From assembly GCA_020736575.1 (NCBI GenBank), contig JAGPYM010000030.1:186001-250000 (forward strand): a DNA stretch of 64,000 nucleotides, read 5' to 3'. Source of the DNA: Thelonectria olida. Taxonomy: Eukaryota; Ascomycota; Sordariomycetes; Hypocreales; Nectriaceae. Under the pieces are notes generated by a model. It was given only the letters and a program-made list of their open reading frames with translations. It did no database searches and was not told the DNA's origin. This document shows positions 34,865 to 46,664 of this stretch, one piece after another; position 1 is the first letter of the stretch, and each line of letters begins with the position of its first letter. The position numbers and the translations under genes are program-made.

Positions 34865-36259
34865 TCAAGCCTTCACCTCCTGCGCCGCGAGAATCTCCCT
34901 CTCCACCACATCAAACACGCTCAGCGCCTCATTCTCTCTCCGCACCTCGTTCACCCGCACCTTGAAGCTCTCATTGCCCAACACCTGGTCCACACCGGCC
35001 CGCACCGCCGCCACGCTCGGCCGGCCCGTCCGCAAGTTCACGGCCACGCCGCTCCACGAGCCGCGCATCGCAATCTCGGGCTTGTCCTCGCTCTCGCCCG
35101 CAAGCACCATCGGCACTCCGTTGGTCATGCCATGCAGGAATCCGCCGTACCCGGCATTCAGCACGAAGACGGACGCGTAAGGCAGCACCGCGTCGTAGGG
35201 AAGGTAGTCGACCACGCGCACGTTGGATGGGATCGTCACGCTCGAGTCCAGCTTTGTACCGCGGTGTCCCAGGATTGCGACGACGAGAATGTCGTCTCGG
35301 TCGGCGAGGGCCTTGATTGACGGGATGAGAAGGTCCGTGTAGTCGTTGGCCACGGTGCCCTGTGTCACAGCCACGACTTTGCGATCGCCCCGAGTCACGT
35401 CCGACCACCATTCGGGATACTCGTAGTCGGCCGCGATAGGCTTCGGCATAGGGCAGCCGGCGAATCGAATATTGGGAGGCATGTCGGAGCGCGGGTACTC
35501 GAGGCTAGGTGGGCACAACTGCAGCGTCGTGTCATGCATGGTCATCCAGTGGTGGAAGGGCAACTCGGGCGTGAGCTTGGTCGTGGTGCCCAGCTGCTCC
35601 AACATCTTGTCCTGCTCGACAAGCACCTCGGCAAAAGGCCCCATGATCATCATCTGATTCAGGAGCTGGTTGCGAGCCCGACCAGACTCGGTGGCATCTG
35701 GGGGAAGGCCAGGGCCCACCGGGCCGGTGTCGATGCTCGTGGCGATGTACGGCACTGCGTGGAGGTTGATCACCTTGGGCTTGGCATCAAAGCCCTTGGG
35801 CAGGGGAGCTCCGAGAGCGAGCGGGTTGGCGCCCATGTAGAAGGTCTCGTTGACGACGATGATCTCACGCCCAGGCATCTCAGCGCGGAGCCGCTCGAGT
35901 TGCGCCTTGAGGATTGCCCAACGTTCCGGTGTACGACCGACGAAGATGTGCTTCATGTCGTACAGGAGACGGGGAATACCAGCGGGAATGGCATCGCGCT
36001 CCGCGATAATTTCTGGAGTAAGAGCCGTCTGGAGGGGCACAAAGTCAGCTCCAATGGCTTTGATTGTGCCCTCAAACTGTTCGCCGCCGATAAAGGTGAT
36101 TTCGTAGCCGCGCCTGATGAGGTCGGCGGCGATTCTTGATGGGGGGATAGTGTGGCCGTCGATGGGGGCCGCAGCGAAGAGAAGGTAGGGTTTTTGAGAG
36201 CCGTTCATGGTTGTCTTCTTGATATCGTTGACCAGACTGGCCACGGCTGATGCTGTCAT
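34865..36259 (-). CDS. family-1 UDP-glycosyltransferase (UGT-like)
   Basis: A single exon encodes 464 aa. It opens with a short variable tail; a second ATG at codon 19 (MNGSQKPYLLFAAAPIDGHT) directly precedes the GT-B fold and may be the true start. The N-terminal Rossmann half has APIDGHTIPPSRIAADLIRR and ITFIGGEQFEGTI; the acceptor half includes VINLHAVPYIATSIDTGP. The C-terminal half has VVAVTQGTVAN, a VVDYLPYDAVLPYASVFVLN strand and the nucleotide-sugar signature NAGYGGFLHGMTNGVPMVL, a variant of the HNGG box. Such enzymes (MGT/UGT type) glycosylate small hydrophobic acceptors. TATATAA stands 85 bases upstream of the first ATG. Its neighbours suggest a tailoring role for the same metabolite. 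Confidence 0.9.
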   Translation of the reverse strand: MTASAVASLVNDIKKTTMNGSQKPYLLFAAAPIDGHTIPPSRIAADLIRRGYEITFIGGEQFEGTIKAIGADFVPLQTALTPEIIAERDAIPAGIPRLLYDMKHIFVGRTPERWAILKAQLERLRAEMPGREIIVVNETFYMGANPLALGAPLPKGFDAKPKVINLHAVPYIATSIDTGPVGPGLPPDATESGRARNQLLNQMMIMGPFAEVLVEQDKMLEQLGTTTKLTPELPFHHWMTMHDTTLQLCPPSLEYPRSDMPPNIRFAGCPMPKPIAADYEYPEWWSDVTRGDRKVVAVTQGTVANDYTDLLIPSIKALADRDDILVVAILGHRGTKLDSSVTIPSNVRVVDYLPYDAVLPYASVFVLNAGYGGFLHGMTNGVPMVLAGESEDKPEIAMRGSWSGVAVNLRTGRPSVAAVRAGVDQVLGNESFKVRVNEVRRENEALSVFDVVEREILAAQEVKA

Positions 36260-38753
36260 ATTGTGAGGACGTTGGATGTTGACTTGGAACTATAGATACA
36301 GAGATACGGAAACTCGTCTCGAAAGGAGAAGAGGTATCGACGATTATATAGAAACGCTGGAAGGAACAGAAGAGAGCTGGGGGTGAATATCGACTGGAGG
36401 TGGACCTTGTCCCAGGAACGCATATATATACGCATATACGTCGTTCCGAGGCCATAAGCAATAAGAGACGTCCAACCTGTGCTGGGTTGCCAAGCATCGC
36501 CATCGCCATGCGCAAGTCCCGCGGCCTCAACCCAACATGGCTTAGACGTGACAGAAGTCTACAAAGCTGACGCGAGATTTTGGCATTGACAATCTAAGGT
36601 AGGCACGTTATTCGCCCTTGCCCTTGCCGCTGTCTAGATGAAGCGCGAATGAAGTCGCATCGCGGCGCGGTATCATCTCCCTCGTCGTCGATCCCGACTC
36701 CATTATTAGGATCACATCCCCTGGAAGTCGGCACGTTTATGGGCCTGCGGGATCCATTCTCACGGTACCCTGTCTCTGTCGCGGTGCATTAAAACGATAA
36801 GTGTTCGGATTTCGGGAGTTGAACATGGACCGCGAGCCAGTAGGGCTGAGTACATTATTCGTGCACTGCCGCAGACTAGAGGAGCGTTGGCTATCGGAGG
36901 CATGTCGTCCCGTCCTCGTCGTTTGTAGCCAGCCCGAGCTATTCAAAGGTGCTGCGCTGTTCCAAATATGGCAGCACCCCGGGCAATCAGCACTACGAAT
37001 AATATGGAATTTTGACGAGAAAGCCCAGGGCAATGGGGGGTTTTCGGTTGGGTTGGGCTGGGTTGATGACAAGCTGAGACGATACAACTCAGACCTCGTC
37101 AGCACTTGCGATGGAACAAACCAACGGAAAGGGGCTGTGAGGCGATTCACGGCTTGGCCGACTTTTTCTGCAACCATTGTTAAGGATAAGAGACGAAATC
37201 GAGAGAAAGTCGCTTACCTCTGGGTTTTCTTGTTATGGTGATCATACAAGAACGGGGCAACAACAGCAGTTTCATAGCATAACCAAAGTCCCCAATAGAC
37301 GGTATGCACCACATGCACTATTCGTATTATCCACGAAATAATTTCTGCTATGCGTCGTTCATCGCTTGCCAAGTTTTCGTTTAGCGTTGGTCCATTCAGA
37401 TACCCTCAACTACCTAATACCCGCTGAAGTCGACGCCATCTCTCAGCCGACCGTTGGATGAGTGGATGAGTGAGCGACCCGACTCGCAGTGAGGATTTCC
37501 GACACTTGCGCGGTTTGACCGTTGGACACGGGAACGCACAATACGTAACTTCCCCAGCGGCTGATAAACGCCTCCTGAGACATGTTGTGTCATATCGTAG
37601 ATTATCGCGTTGCGGAACCTCTTCCTGAGCACCCTCGCTCAACAATGCAGTTCCCCATGTCCTCGTCTAGAAGAGCCGAGAATGCGAAAAATCCCCCCAG
37701 AAGAGAAGCGATGTCGCCAATCAACGACAAGAAAGCCCACTTCAGACGGCCAGAGCCGTGTCGACACGACGTGCCTAATCGAGATGCCCTCAGGTGTAAC
37801 CTCATTTTAGACACCATCATAAGTGCTTATGACATCACGTTGGGGAGGCGAAGAATACCGGTTGGGTGATGTAAGCCCAACAGTGTAAGCCATTACCAAA
37901 GCATATGTCATCTACATCTATTATAATCTAGGCATGACTTGCCCGTCCTGAGAAAGTTCCGAGATGCCACATCGCCTTCAGATATCAAAGTAAAGCCCCT
38001 GGCCAAGTGTGAAGTATCCAGTCCCTGCCCAAGTTGAACGGTTCACCGACACAAGGAGAGCATCGCAGAACGTAAATGTGACTCGGATAATTAGCCGAGC
38101 GACACAGCAACGGCCCGGTTTGGTGTGTCACTACAACCTGTGTAATGTCTCAAGCTCTAGTCATGATATCTGGGTTCTGATACGAAGCTGCCTGAAGTAC
38201 TCTTCACACGCAAGGAAAGTATAAGAGTAGCAATGCCCGTCTGTTCAACCCATTCTAATTAGTCAGCGTAGCAAAACGACACGCGAGTTTCTCCTTCAAA
38301 CATGTGTAACTTCGAGTTGAGAATTGAGAGGCTCTTGAACGAAGCATTCCTAGCATTTCATTGGTTGGTAGAGGCCGGGAGGTAGAAATGTTTAGATTTA
38401 AAACTTATCTCCCGTATTTTGACTTGTCCTCGCCTCAGTCCTTGTTGTGGAAGTCGAGTTGAGTGCTGCTTCCACAATGTAACTACCTGGAGTTGATTCG
38501 GAAGCTCCAAGGAACCTGTGGGAAACTCCGAGTGGGACGATTCGAGTGACCGGAAGGTAGATACAAGTAACACAATAGATTCGTAAAAGAGACATGATAT
38601 CCTGCCTCCCCCAGCTAAGTTGATCGCTCCAATTTGGAATTGTCAAGTTCGATGTCGAGCCCCATATCGACAGTGGCAGGTTTCGAGTATCTTGTCGCCC
38701 ATCTCGATCCGCACTTCTATTTCGTTGAAAAAAACGTTCATCACCTTTCGATC
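36260..38753. other. 2.5 kb divergent intergenic region
   Basis: It separates the outward-facing glycosyltransferase and aspartic protease genes. The first 300 bases contain TATA-like sequences for the glycosyltransferase (36344 and about 36423-36440). A 146-codon frame at 36801-37241 has no coding features. Nothing else is recognised. Confidence 0.5.
36344..36350 (-). promoter_or_regulatory. candidate TATA box of the glycosyltransferase gene
   Basis: TATATAA on the coding strand lies 85 bases upstream of the ATG at 36259. A second TATATATA-rich stretch lies further up, near 36423. Confidence 0.45.
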
Positions 38754-40223
38754 ATGAACCTCGTTCGTTCTTTACTAGCCCCGTTGGCATTGATCTGCTC
38801 GACATTCGCCGGCGTTCCCAGTCTTGAAACTCGTCATGCAGACTGGGATTTGTCTATGCCGATGAATGGCGTCTCCTTCGAGAGACTTGAAGTCGTATCG
38901 AAGCCGGTGCCCGATCGTGCCAGTCTCCGCTTCTCGCGGCTCAGAAGTATCAAGGGCAATTTTGAAATCCAGGAACATCCAGGGGCTTCCTCGGTGCTTC
39001 AGCGCGTCGCCGACAGATCGCCTGACAAGTCTCAAAACACATCTGCCGTGGGAGCGTATTCGACTCAGTATGCCATCCAATGCTACTGGGATGGAACCCC
39101 GGCGTGGCTCGTTTTCGACACTGGAAGCTCTGATACATGGGCTGTTCACTCCGAGTTCAGATGCGAGGATATGACAGGTCATAAGCATCCACGAGCGGCG
39201 TGCGCGTTCGGCAGACCATACATAGGAGACTTTGGAGCCGGCGAAATAGACGGCGTACATTTCCATCTTTCATACGGCTCGGGCGAGGAAGTATCCGGGC
39301 CTATGGGCAAGTCAAACATCTCCTGTGGCGGTCTGTCGGTACCTGGACAGCAGGTTGGCCTCGCCAATAAGACTTACTGGCGCGGTAACAACGTCACCGT
39401 TGGTCTCCTTGGCCTCGCCTACAAGTCCCTGACGAATGCATACTATGGGTCAATGGGCGAAGAAAAGCCTTGGTCTGCCATCCCGTACACACCATTTCTG
39501 ACAAGGGCCATCTCTCAGGGGACAACTGATCCAGTATTCAGTGTGGCAATCATGAGGAACTCGAGCGACGGGATCCTAGCTTGGGGTGGTCTGCCACCCA
39601 TCGTGTATAATCGCAAGCGCAAGGCAACCACAGATCTCATCATCGTAAGTTGTTACCTAGCTTTCCGGGCCCTGTCGTCTTTGGTCGGCGTTTCTAAGAG
39701 CATGCAGGCGAATCTAGCCGATAAAGACGAAACTTCTTGGACGTATTCCTACTATACCATCGTACCGGATGGTGTGACCTGGGGGGAACGGAGCGATACG
39801 ACAAGGTATCCGTACATTGTCGACACGGGAACCACCATGATGCATCTCCCGCCGCGTAAGTTGAATCGAAACGAGCTTGGGGAGGCTGCCGAGTGAGGCT
39901 GACAATTGCAACCAGCCTTGGTTGAGACGATTGCGACGGCCTTTGAGCCCAGCGCAATGTACGTATACCAGTGGGGTAGTTATTTCGTACCTTGCGATGC
40001 TATTCCACCACCGTTCGCGATCGTCATCTCGGGAGTCGAGTTCTGGATCAACCCAGCCGACCTGATACACCAGGACTTGATCGATCCACTAACAGGCTAC
40101 TGTGCTTGTGGTATTACCAGTGGCGGGGCCGGGCCGTACATCCTCGGGCATGTATTTCTACAGAACGTGCTGGCGGTATTTGACGTCGGCGGTGCAGAAA
40201 TGCGCTTCTATGCCCGGGATTGA
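38754..40223 (+). CDS. secreted aspartic protease (pepsin family A1)
   Basis: Exons 38754-39644, 39708-39855 and 39916-40223 give 448 aa. MNLVRSLLAPLALICSTFAG is a signal peptide, followed by a propeptide-like region to about residue 95. The two catalytic motifs are LVFDTGSSDTWAV (D about 122) and YIVDTGTTMMHLP (D about 336). Other A1 features are the LSYGSGEEVSGPMG flap region, VGLLGLAYKS, the C-terminal GPYILGHVFLQNVLAVFDV and a final AEMRFYARD. Six or more N-x-S/T sites fit secretion. There is no C-terminal GPI signal. The first intron is 63 bases with no stop, so a retained form would add 21 residues. The frame continues upstream to 38634, but the signal peptide fixes the start at 38754. 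Confidence 0.92.
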
Positions 40224-40829
40224 GATTGGGTCACCTCATGGCAATTGAGGTTCGTGGATCGCGGTGGAATGATGCGAAGAATGGGAAGAGCTCGTTCGGA
40301 TGAGCATGTAGTTTTGACGTTAGTTTCATAGGCTAAATAAGAAGACAATGAATGTTTTCTTTGGTTTGAAAGAATGGTTCGGAGGTTTGCGAGTTCTCAG
40401 TGACACCGCGGTTGGGCCGGGAGTCATGGAAGCTGTTAAGCCGGATGGGGAGGTTGAAGAGTTCCAGTCAATGTGATTTGACGCAAGAAGCAGATGCTTC
40501 TGGACTTCTAGTATATCCGTAACAGGTAACTATCCTGGAGACGGCACCTACCCAAGTAATCATGTGAATACTGGTCTTGGAAAGAGCGTTGCTTGGGAGG
40601 GAGGCGCGATAAGCTTATCTGTGCCGAGAACACATGTTTCTTACGGCAGGAGCGGTCTTCAGGAGAGGATGACGCACGTAGGTCGGAAGCTAGATCATGA
40701 AGCAGGAACAATTGAGATAATGCATCCCTTATCGCGATAACAGCTCCTGCCCTTGCTTTCCTAGGTACCTATGCAGACTATTCGCCGAGTAAGAGAAACT
40801 GCTAGACGGAGGAAGCTGGGCTGGCTGAA

Positions 40830-40960
40830 AGAATTAATGAATGAATGAAGGGATTAGAAATAAAAGTCCTTCAGTAGAAGTAAGGATTAATAAAAGCAAG
40901 AATATCATATTAGCTATTGATATTCCTAATGAACCTGGATAGCTTCAACTAGCGATAGTG
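40830..40960. other. AT-rich island, possible repeat relic
   Basis: About 130 bases are conspicuously AT-rich compared with the sequence on both sides, with ATGAATGAATGA and TTAATAAAAG words. Such patches in filamentous fungi are often remnants of repeats mutated by RIP, but no element can be identified by eye. Confidence 0.3.
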
Positions 40961-41785
40961 AAATTTAGAAGCGATTTGGGGTTTCCCAGAGTCTGGCTTG
41001 CAGTCAAGTTGTTCACCGTGCCACCTCCACGGGCCGGGTGGGCTCCCTACCGTGGGTAAAGTTGCCCCTCGCTAACTCGGTCACCGACACAATCCTCAAC
41101 TGAGAAGAGAAGCCGGATAGAAGCAGGACGAGCACCGTGATCGGTAAGGGAAATCCCTTGTTGCCCTTGCATTGTCAAGGACCTGTCGAGACCCTTGATG
41201 GTCCTGAAGTCAGATGGACCATTCGCGTCGCGGATTGAATGCACGCATCGGTCGAGAAAAGCATGAGCAAGATATCGTGACGAGATTGCCCACGAAATAA
41301 CTACATTGTCACGACACCCGGATCAGCCCCGAAGGATATTATGAGCCGCCGTGACCGGGTTGTGGACGGGTGGAAGGAAGGATGATGACACGACGGGGGC
41401 GGGAGTGGTGCCAACTCGGACAGAGCCGGAGGGGGCGAAGGTCTCGTGGACGGGGACTGTCGGTGGCGGTTCCTGCAGTTGAAGGTGTGCTCGAGACCGA
41501 CGACAATGAGTCCTTGGAGAGGACCGGCAAAGCGACAGGACAGGACCCGGGACCGGATTTTATCTGGTCACATCTGGTTGGTGTTACGGTCGTGTTCGGG
41601 ATCCGGGATGGAGATATGACCTGCATCCTGGACGGTACGGCACAGCTGCGACTTCAGCGATATCTGAAGGTGAAGTTTGCTATCAACTTATTATCAAGCC
41701 ATGTCATTCTTGCTTGTGGAAGCTGAGGTCTAGGCCGGGAGGACCCGGAGACCAACTGGCAGTGGCTCAAGTACCCACCCTCGGC

Positions 41786-41803
41786 AAAAAAAAAAAAAAA
41801 AAA
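41786..41803. repeat. A18 homopolymer
   Basis: Eighteen consecutive A residues lie in intergenic DNA. No coding sequence that could make this the tail of a retrocopy is recognised just upstream. Confidence 0.9.
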
Positions 41804-43181
41804 GCAGAGTGGAGAGAAAGGATATCGAGAATGCAGGACAGATTGTTTGAAGCCGGGGATGAGCTCTCAGGCATTCCAATGAGGTGAGGGTGAAGGTGAG
41901 AAGGGGGGGGGATGCTCGGGGATTGCGCCGGGGGTTGCGTGGGAGGTGAGGGGCAATGGAGGGGAACCGAGGGGCAGCCGAAGGACGCTGGGGAAGTTCA
42001 GCGAGTTTACCAGGGCACGTTGGAGCTGCTGGGCTTGTCCGGGGCAGCTATCCGCGAGCCAGTGGCAGTCTGGGGGACGACACGGGATAATGGACGTCAG
42101 CTGGATCCGGACACCAGCAGATGGGATCCATCCCGATTGTCCACCTGGACGCCCAAGGTTTTCTTGCTGCGCTTTCAATCAGGGACAATGCATCTTGTGC
42201 AGGGGCTCGAGACTTTCTTCACCTCCATTTGTAACGGATGCAAGCTGCAGCACCACCCCCAAGCCCCCCTCAAGGCGGGGGTTTAAGACCGCTACAGTGG
42301 ATCGGTATCGCCGGCTTTGGCGGGCCGTGATTGGGCCGTTTCTGGTCGCTGTCATGAAAATCAGATGGAGCCGCGACGTCTTGGAAGACGACGGGATGCA
42401 AGCCGCAGCCAGGACAGGACACCTTGACACTTCATCAGTCTTTGGTTTTTGGTGTTGATGACTTTTTCGTGGGGTCGGGTGTTTTTGGCTTGTGTTTGGC
42501 TTGACATCGGGTCTTGCAGTGATTTGTCTGTTCCATTCCGGATGAAAGCTCTTCTCCTGGATTCTCTCGTATTAGCTACCCAGCGAGAAGCTCGCCGGTC
42601 TTGTGACCCAATCACGACTTTCATCTGTTGGCTTTTTGTACTCGTTTCAATTTTACTTGTACTATATCTCCTTCCCATCCAATTCTTCCGTTTCCCTTTC
42701 CTTTTTACTTTTGTATTCTTCCTTTTTAAACAACAACGGCATCTTGTCTTCGCCCACCTTCTCCAAGCTGCGAGTACCTGCCTCGCCCTCTCGTTCCCCG
42801 CCTTTGGCCCCCACCAGCACAACCAGCAGCAGTAGCTCGGTCGGTTTCCATTTCCCCGGCGCCTCGCAGCTCTCTCACCGTTGACTGCAACTCTCACCTT
42901 GCTTCACCTTGAAGCTGTTGCTGCTGCAGTCCGCATAGCGCCCACCTCCCCTCTCCAACGTTCACGCAGCACCCATCCACCGCCACACTCACGCAGTGCT
43001 TCTGCAGCTGAGACTGCGGTGATTGATTGATCGATTGCCTCCTCGTTCGATTGACTGCTCAACTCGATCGACTGCCGCATCATCGCCCCCGAGAGAAAAT
43101 ACATCGAGAGGCGTCGTACATAGCACACACCCTCTCATTCACCCACCACAACCACCACTCACACGCCCATTTTCAATCCCT

Positions 43182-43205
43182 CCACACACACACACACAAA
43201 CACAC
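43182..43205. repeat. CA-rich microsatellite in the leader
   Basis: About eight CA units with one AA interruption lie in the presumed 5' leader of the gene at 43617. Confidence 0.85.
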
Positions 43206-43616
43206 ATTCACCACTTCAAGCCACACCCCACACTTTATTATTCTTCCGAAGTCCCTTCCCTTGGCTTTGATTGCCTGCTGCAACGGCAGCCGCAGGGACT
43301 TTCTCTCCATCCATCCTTCCTCCCTACTCCTCTTCTCGCCGCGGCCACGCTGTAGTTCCCTCGAGGTTCCGAACGGCTCACGCGATCGACTTTAGCCCCG
43401 TCACTGCTTCCCCTGTCAGCCATTATCGACCAGTGACTACGGCCGAGTCTTTCCGTCTCCCGCTCCCGCTTCCCGCTCTGAATGTCTTTGCAGTATTGGA
43501 GCTTCCGCCGCTTCTTCTACCTTTTCCATCTTTCATCTGATCTTGATCTTGGTGTTGATCTCGATCTTGACTCCCATCTCGCCGCCTCGCAATAAGAACC
43601 ATAATCGCCAATCAAG

Positions 43617-45136
43617 ATGCCCTCCCGAACTAATGGCGTCGGCGTTCAGGCCGAGGACACCAAGGTCTGTGTCGTCATGGTGGGACTTCCCGCCAGAGGC
43701 AAGAGTTACATAGCACAGCGAGGTGAGCTTCTACAACCATCAATCAGTCTTGTGTCAGCGTGCATTTTTCTTCTTTTTCTTTGCTAACGTTTTTCCTCCT
43801 TGACAGCCCAGCGATACCTCAAGTGGCTCTCTATCCCTGCCCAGACCTTCAATGTCGGAAACTACCGGCGTAACGATGCTCCCCAACCCACAGCCGACTT
43901 CTTCGACACCAACAACCCAGAAGGCGAGCGCAAGCGCCGAGCTGCTGCTGAGGCTGCCGTCGCCGACATGCTCGCTTGGTTCCGAACTGGCGGTGTTGTT
44001 GGTATCCTCGATGCCACCAACTCGACCCAGGAGCGCAGAAAATGGGTCCGCGAGACTTGCACTGCTGAAGGTATCGAGGTGCTCTTCGTCGAGAGCAAGT
44101 GCGACGATGAAGAGCTCATCATGGCCAACATCCGCGATGTCAAGACTACCAGTCCAGACTACCGTGGCCAGGATCCCGAGGTCGCTGCTCTGGACTTCCG
44201 CAATCGCATCCGCAACTACGAAAAGGTCTACTGCACCATTGATGCCAACGGCAACGAGTCCGACCTTACCTATCTGAAGATCATGGATGTTGGCAAGCAG
44301 GTCATCATTAGCCGCATTCGAGACTATCTCCAGAGTCGCATTGTCTACTATCTAATGAATCTTCACATCCGCCCCCGTTCTGTTTGGCTTTCAAGGGTAA
44401 GCCTTTCGCGCTTCCATATTTGCGTTGGATTGTGGAGACTAACTTGTACCAGCACGGCGAATCCCTGTACAACCTAGATGGAAGGATTGGTGGTGACACT
44501 CTTCTATCCCCCCGAGGAGAGCAATACGCGCGCAAGCTTCCTGAGCTTGTCCGCAAATCCGTTGGTGTATGTGAAAACCCGAGACCAACCTTCGACCAAC
44601 ACTAACCGTACTAATAGGACGATCGTCCACTTACTGTCTGGACCTCGACCCTGCGGCGCACCATTGCGACTTCGCGATTCCTCCCCCCGCACTACAATCA
44701 GCTCCAGTGGAAGGCATTAGACGAGCTCGACTCGGGCGTGTGCGACGGTCTTACGTATCAGGAAATCAAGGATAGGTACCCTGACGACTTTGCAGCCCGT
44801 GATGAGGACAAGTACAACTACCGCTACCGTGGTGGAGAGTCATATCGGGATGTGGTCATTCGACTCGAGCCCATTATCATGGAACTTGAGCGCAGCGAGG
44901 ACATCTTGATTGTTACACATCAGGCTGTGTTGCGATGCATCTACGCCTATTTCATGAAGAAGGATCAGGCTAAGAGCCCGTGGATGAATGTGCCCCTACA
45001 CACCCTGATCAAGCTGACTCCCGGCGCCTACGGCACGGATGAGGTGCGCTACCCAGCCAACATCCCTGCTGTCAGCACTTGGAGAGGCAAGGGCAGCACT
45101 GCGAAGCATGAGAATCCCACTCCCGAGTCTCTGTAA
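43617..45136 (+). CDS. FBP26: 6-phosphofructo-2-kinase/fructose-2,6-bisphosphatase
   Basis: Exons 43617-43722, 43807-44396, 44453-44566 and 44618-45136 give 442 aa with exact phases. Residues about 17-230 are the kinase domain, with VVMVGLPARGKSYIAQRAQR (Walker A), NVGNYRR, DATNSTQERRKWV and VIISRIRDYLQSRIVYYLMN. The phosphatase domain has the catalytic LSR|HGES motif split by intron 2 (His about 233), then TSTLRRTI, SGVCDGLTY and the second catalytic His in VTHQAVLRCIYAYF. All the key phosphatase residues are present, so both activities may exist; the 442-aa size without long extensions resembles yeast Fbp26. It sets fructose-2,6-bisphosphate levels and so the balance of glycolysis and gluconeogenesis. 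A leader of about 1 kb precedes it. Confidence 0.94.
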
Positions 45137-46664
45137 GAGAACGGACGAACCGAAGAAGCAAGTGGATGCATGATATCAATACCCAGTACATATACACCGA
45201 ACCCCTCGACCGTTCACGGAACAGAAGTTTCTGTGGTGATGAAGAATGAAAGGGGTTACGAAGATTCGGGGATGGAAATGGGAAGAAAATGAAAATGACA
45301 TAACGAACCGGGCATGATAAGTGGCGCATCAAATGAAACGAAACGAAATGAAAAACAAATGAAAGCATATGCTCGAGAAACCCAAGCGGGTCCTGAGCAG
45401 GATGGCATGGATCAAGCAAACACTCTCTATGATCTATCTGAGTACGGCAGTCCATGACCATGATAGTGGCTAGGTGGGATTAAGACGGCACTGTGCAATG
45501 ATATAGCTGTGTTGCGCAGTGTTGTTCTACAATTACATCCAAAGGCTGGATACGAGACTAGCGAATGAAGATTACAAAAAGCTTATACTTCAATCACGGC
45601 TCGTTCACTCGTGAAAGCAGGCAAGATGATGGTGAAGTGGTGTATCAAGTCTCCGAAGGTGCTAGGATAAACGGAGGAAACCGCAAGGAAGCTATTATTC
45701 ACAGAAACTCGACTCTGTTGTTCAGCGTCTCGGGATGTGGTCATGAGACAGCATCTACTCGAGAGAGGGTCAGCCAGGCGACGTCAATCTCAGCTCATGG
45801 GAGAGCAGCCACTCCCTGTCGAAGCCTGTTGAAACCCCGCATCGTGATGTGATGAGGGTTGGGAACTGATGGACGATCAGATTCAGACACTCTCGATGTT
45901 GAGATCATCAGAGAAATGCGGGGAACCTACCCTTTGAACAAGAGAGATCGAACGATGCCAGCACACTATGTATGGGATTGGATGGATGAGACCAAGGCCA
46001 TTCAGCTATGCAGCCAAGTAGGCCATTCACCGGTGGAGTAGGGGGTGGCATGGCCGTCTCCCCTCGTCCTCATCACTGATCAGCGGCGGGATTTGCGTCG
46101 AGCCGGTTGATACACCGGTAGCTCGCCTTTACCCCGGCGTGTATGAGCCGACACGGTGCGCATGCGGGGCTGTATCCTTTGATGTGCCAGGCAGGGGTTG
46201 AAAGGAAGATCATCTGGGGTGCATGAGAGGGTTGAGAGTTGAGCGCTGACGATCTGAATCACATCATGCGAAAGGCGCTTATTCTCAGCTCAAATCGATC
46301 TCTCGGATAGCCTTTGGCTGTCCTGTCTCCCCTTCATCAGAGAAGGCTATCAACGGCTACTCTCACCTGTCACATCTTGTCTTTGTGCCCGTTGAGCCGT
46401 CCTTGGCGCTTGCCGAAGCTCGAGGGGGCTTGTTTCGCCCCGTGACAGTTCGGAAGAAAGGCGCAGTTTTTTCAAGCTTTCAGCACTTTACACTAGGCTA
46501 GGGCAAGTTCCGTATATGGCGTCTTCTTTAGTGGCGTTGAGACAAGACGTCAATTAACGTTGTTGCGGTGAGGAACGGCTAGGACTTGGATCGGAAGCTA
46601 TTGCTCGCCTCACCCAACCATTTTGAAGGTTTGCACATATGCATTCGGCAACTGGAAACTGTCG
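45137..46664. other. convergent intergenic region, 1.5 kb
   Basis: It lies between the 3' ends of the PFK-2 gene and the minus-strand membrane protein gene. Only short open frames occur (up to 129 codons), none with coding features. Confidence 0.5.

Larger units (their letters stand above)
40224..43616. other. 3.4 kb intergenic: AT-rich relic, poly-A tract, and long leader of the PFK-2 gene
   Basis: 40224-40830 is the protease 3' region. 40830-40960 is an abrupt AT-rich island with ATGA and TAA words. 41340-42450 is G-rich on the plus strand with no supported gene. From about 42600 to 43616 the plus strand is a pyrimidine-rich leader, including a CA repeat, leading to the ATG at 43617. Confidence 0.45.

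Noticed and set aside
36801..37241. 146-codon open frame in the UGT/protease spacer
   Set aside because: No recognisable motif and no coding bias; a minus-strand frame of the same length overlaps it.
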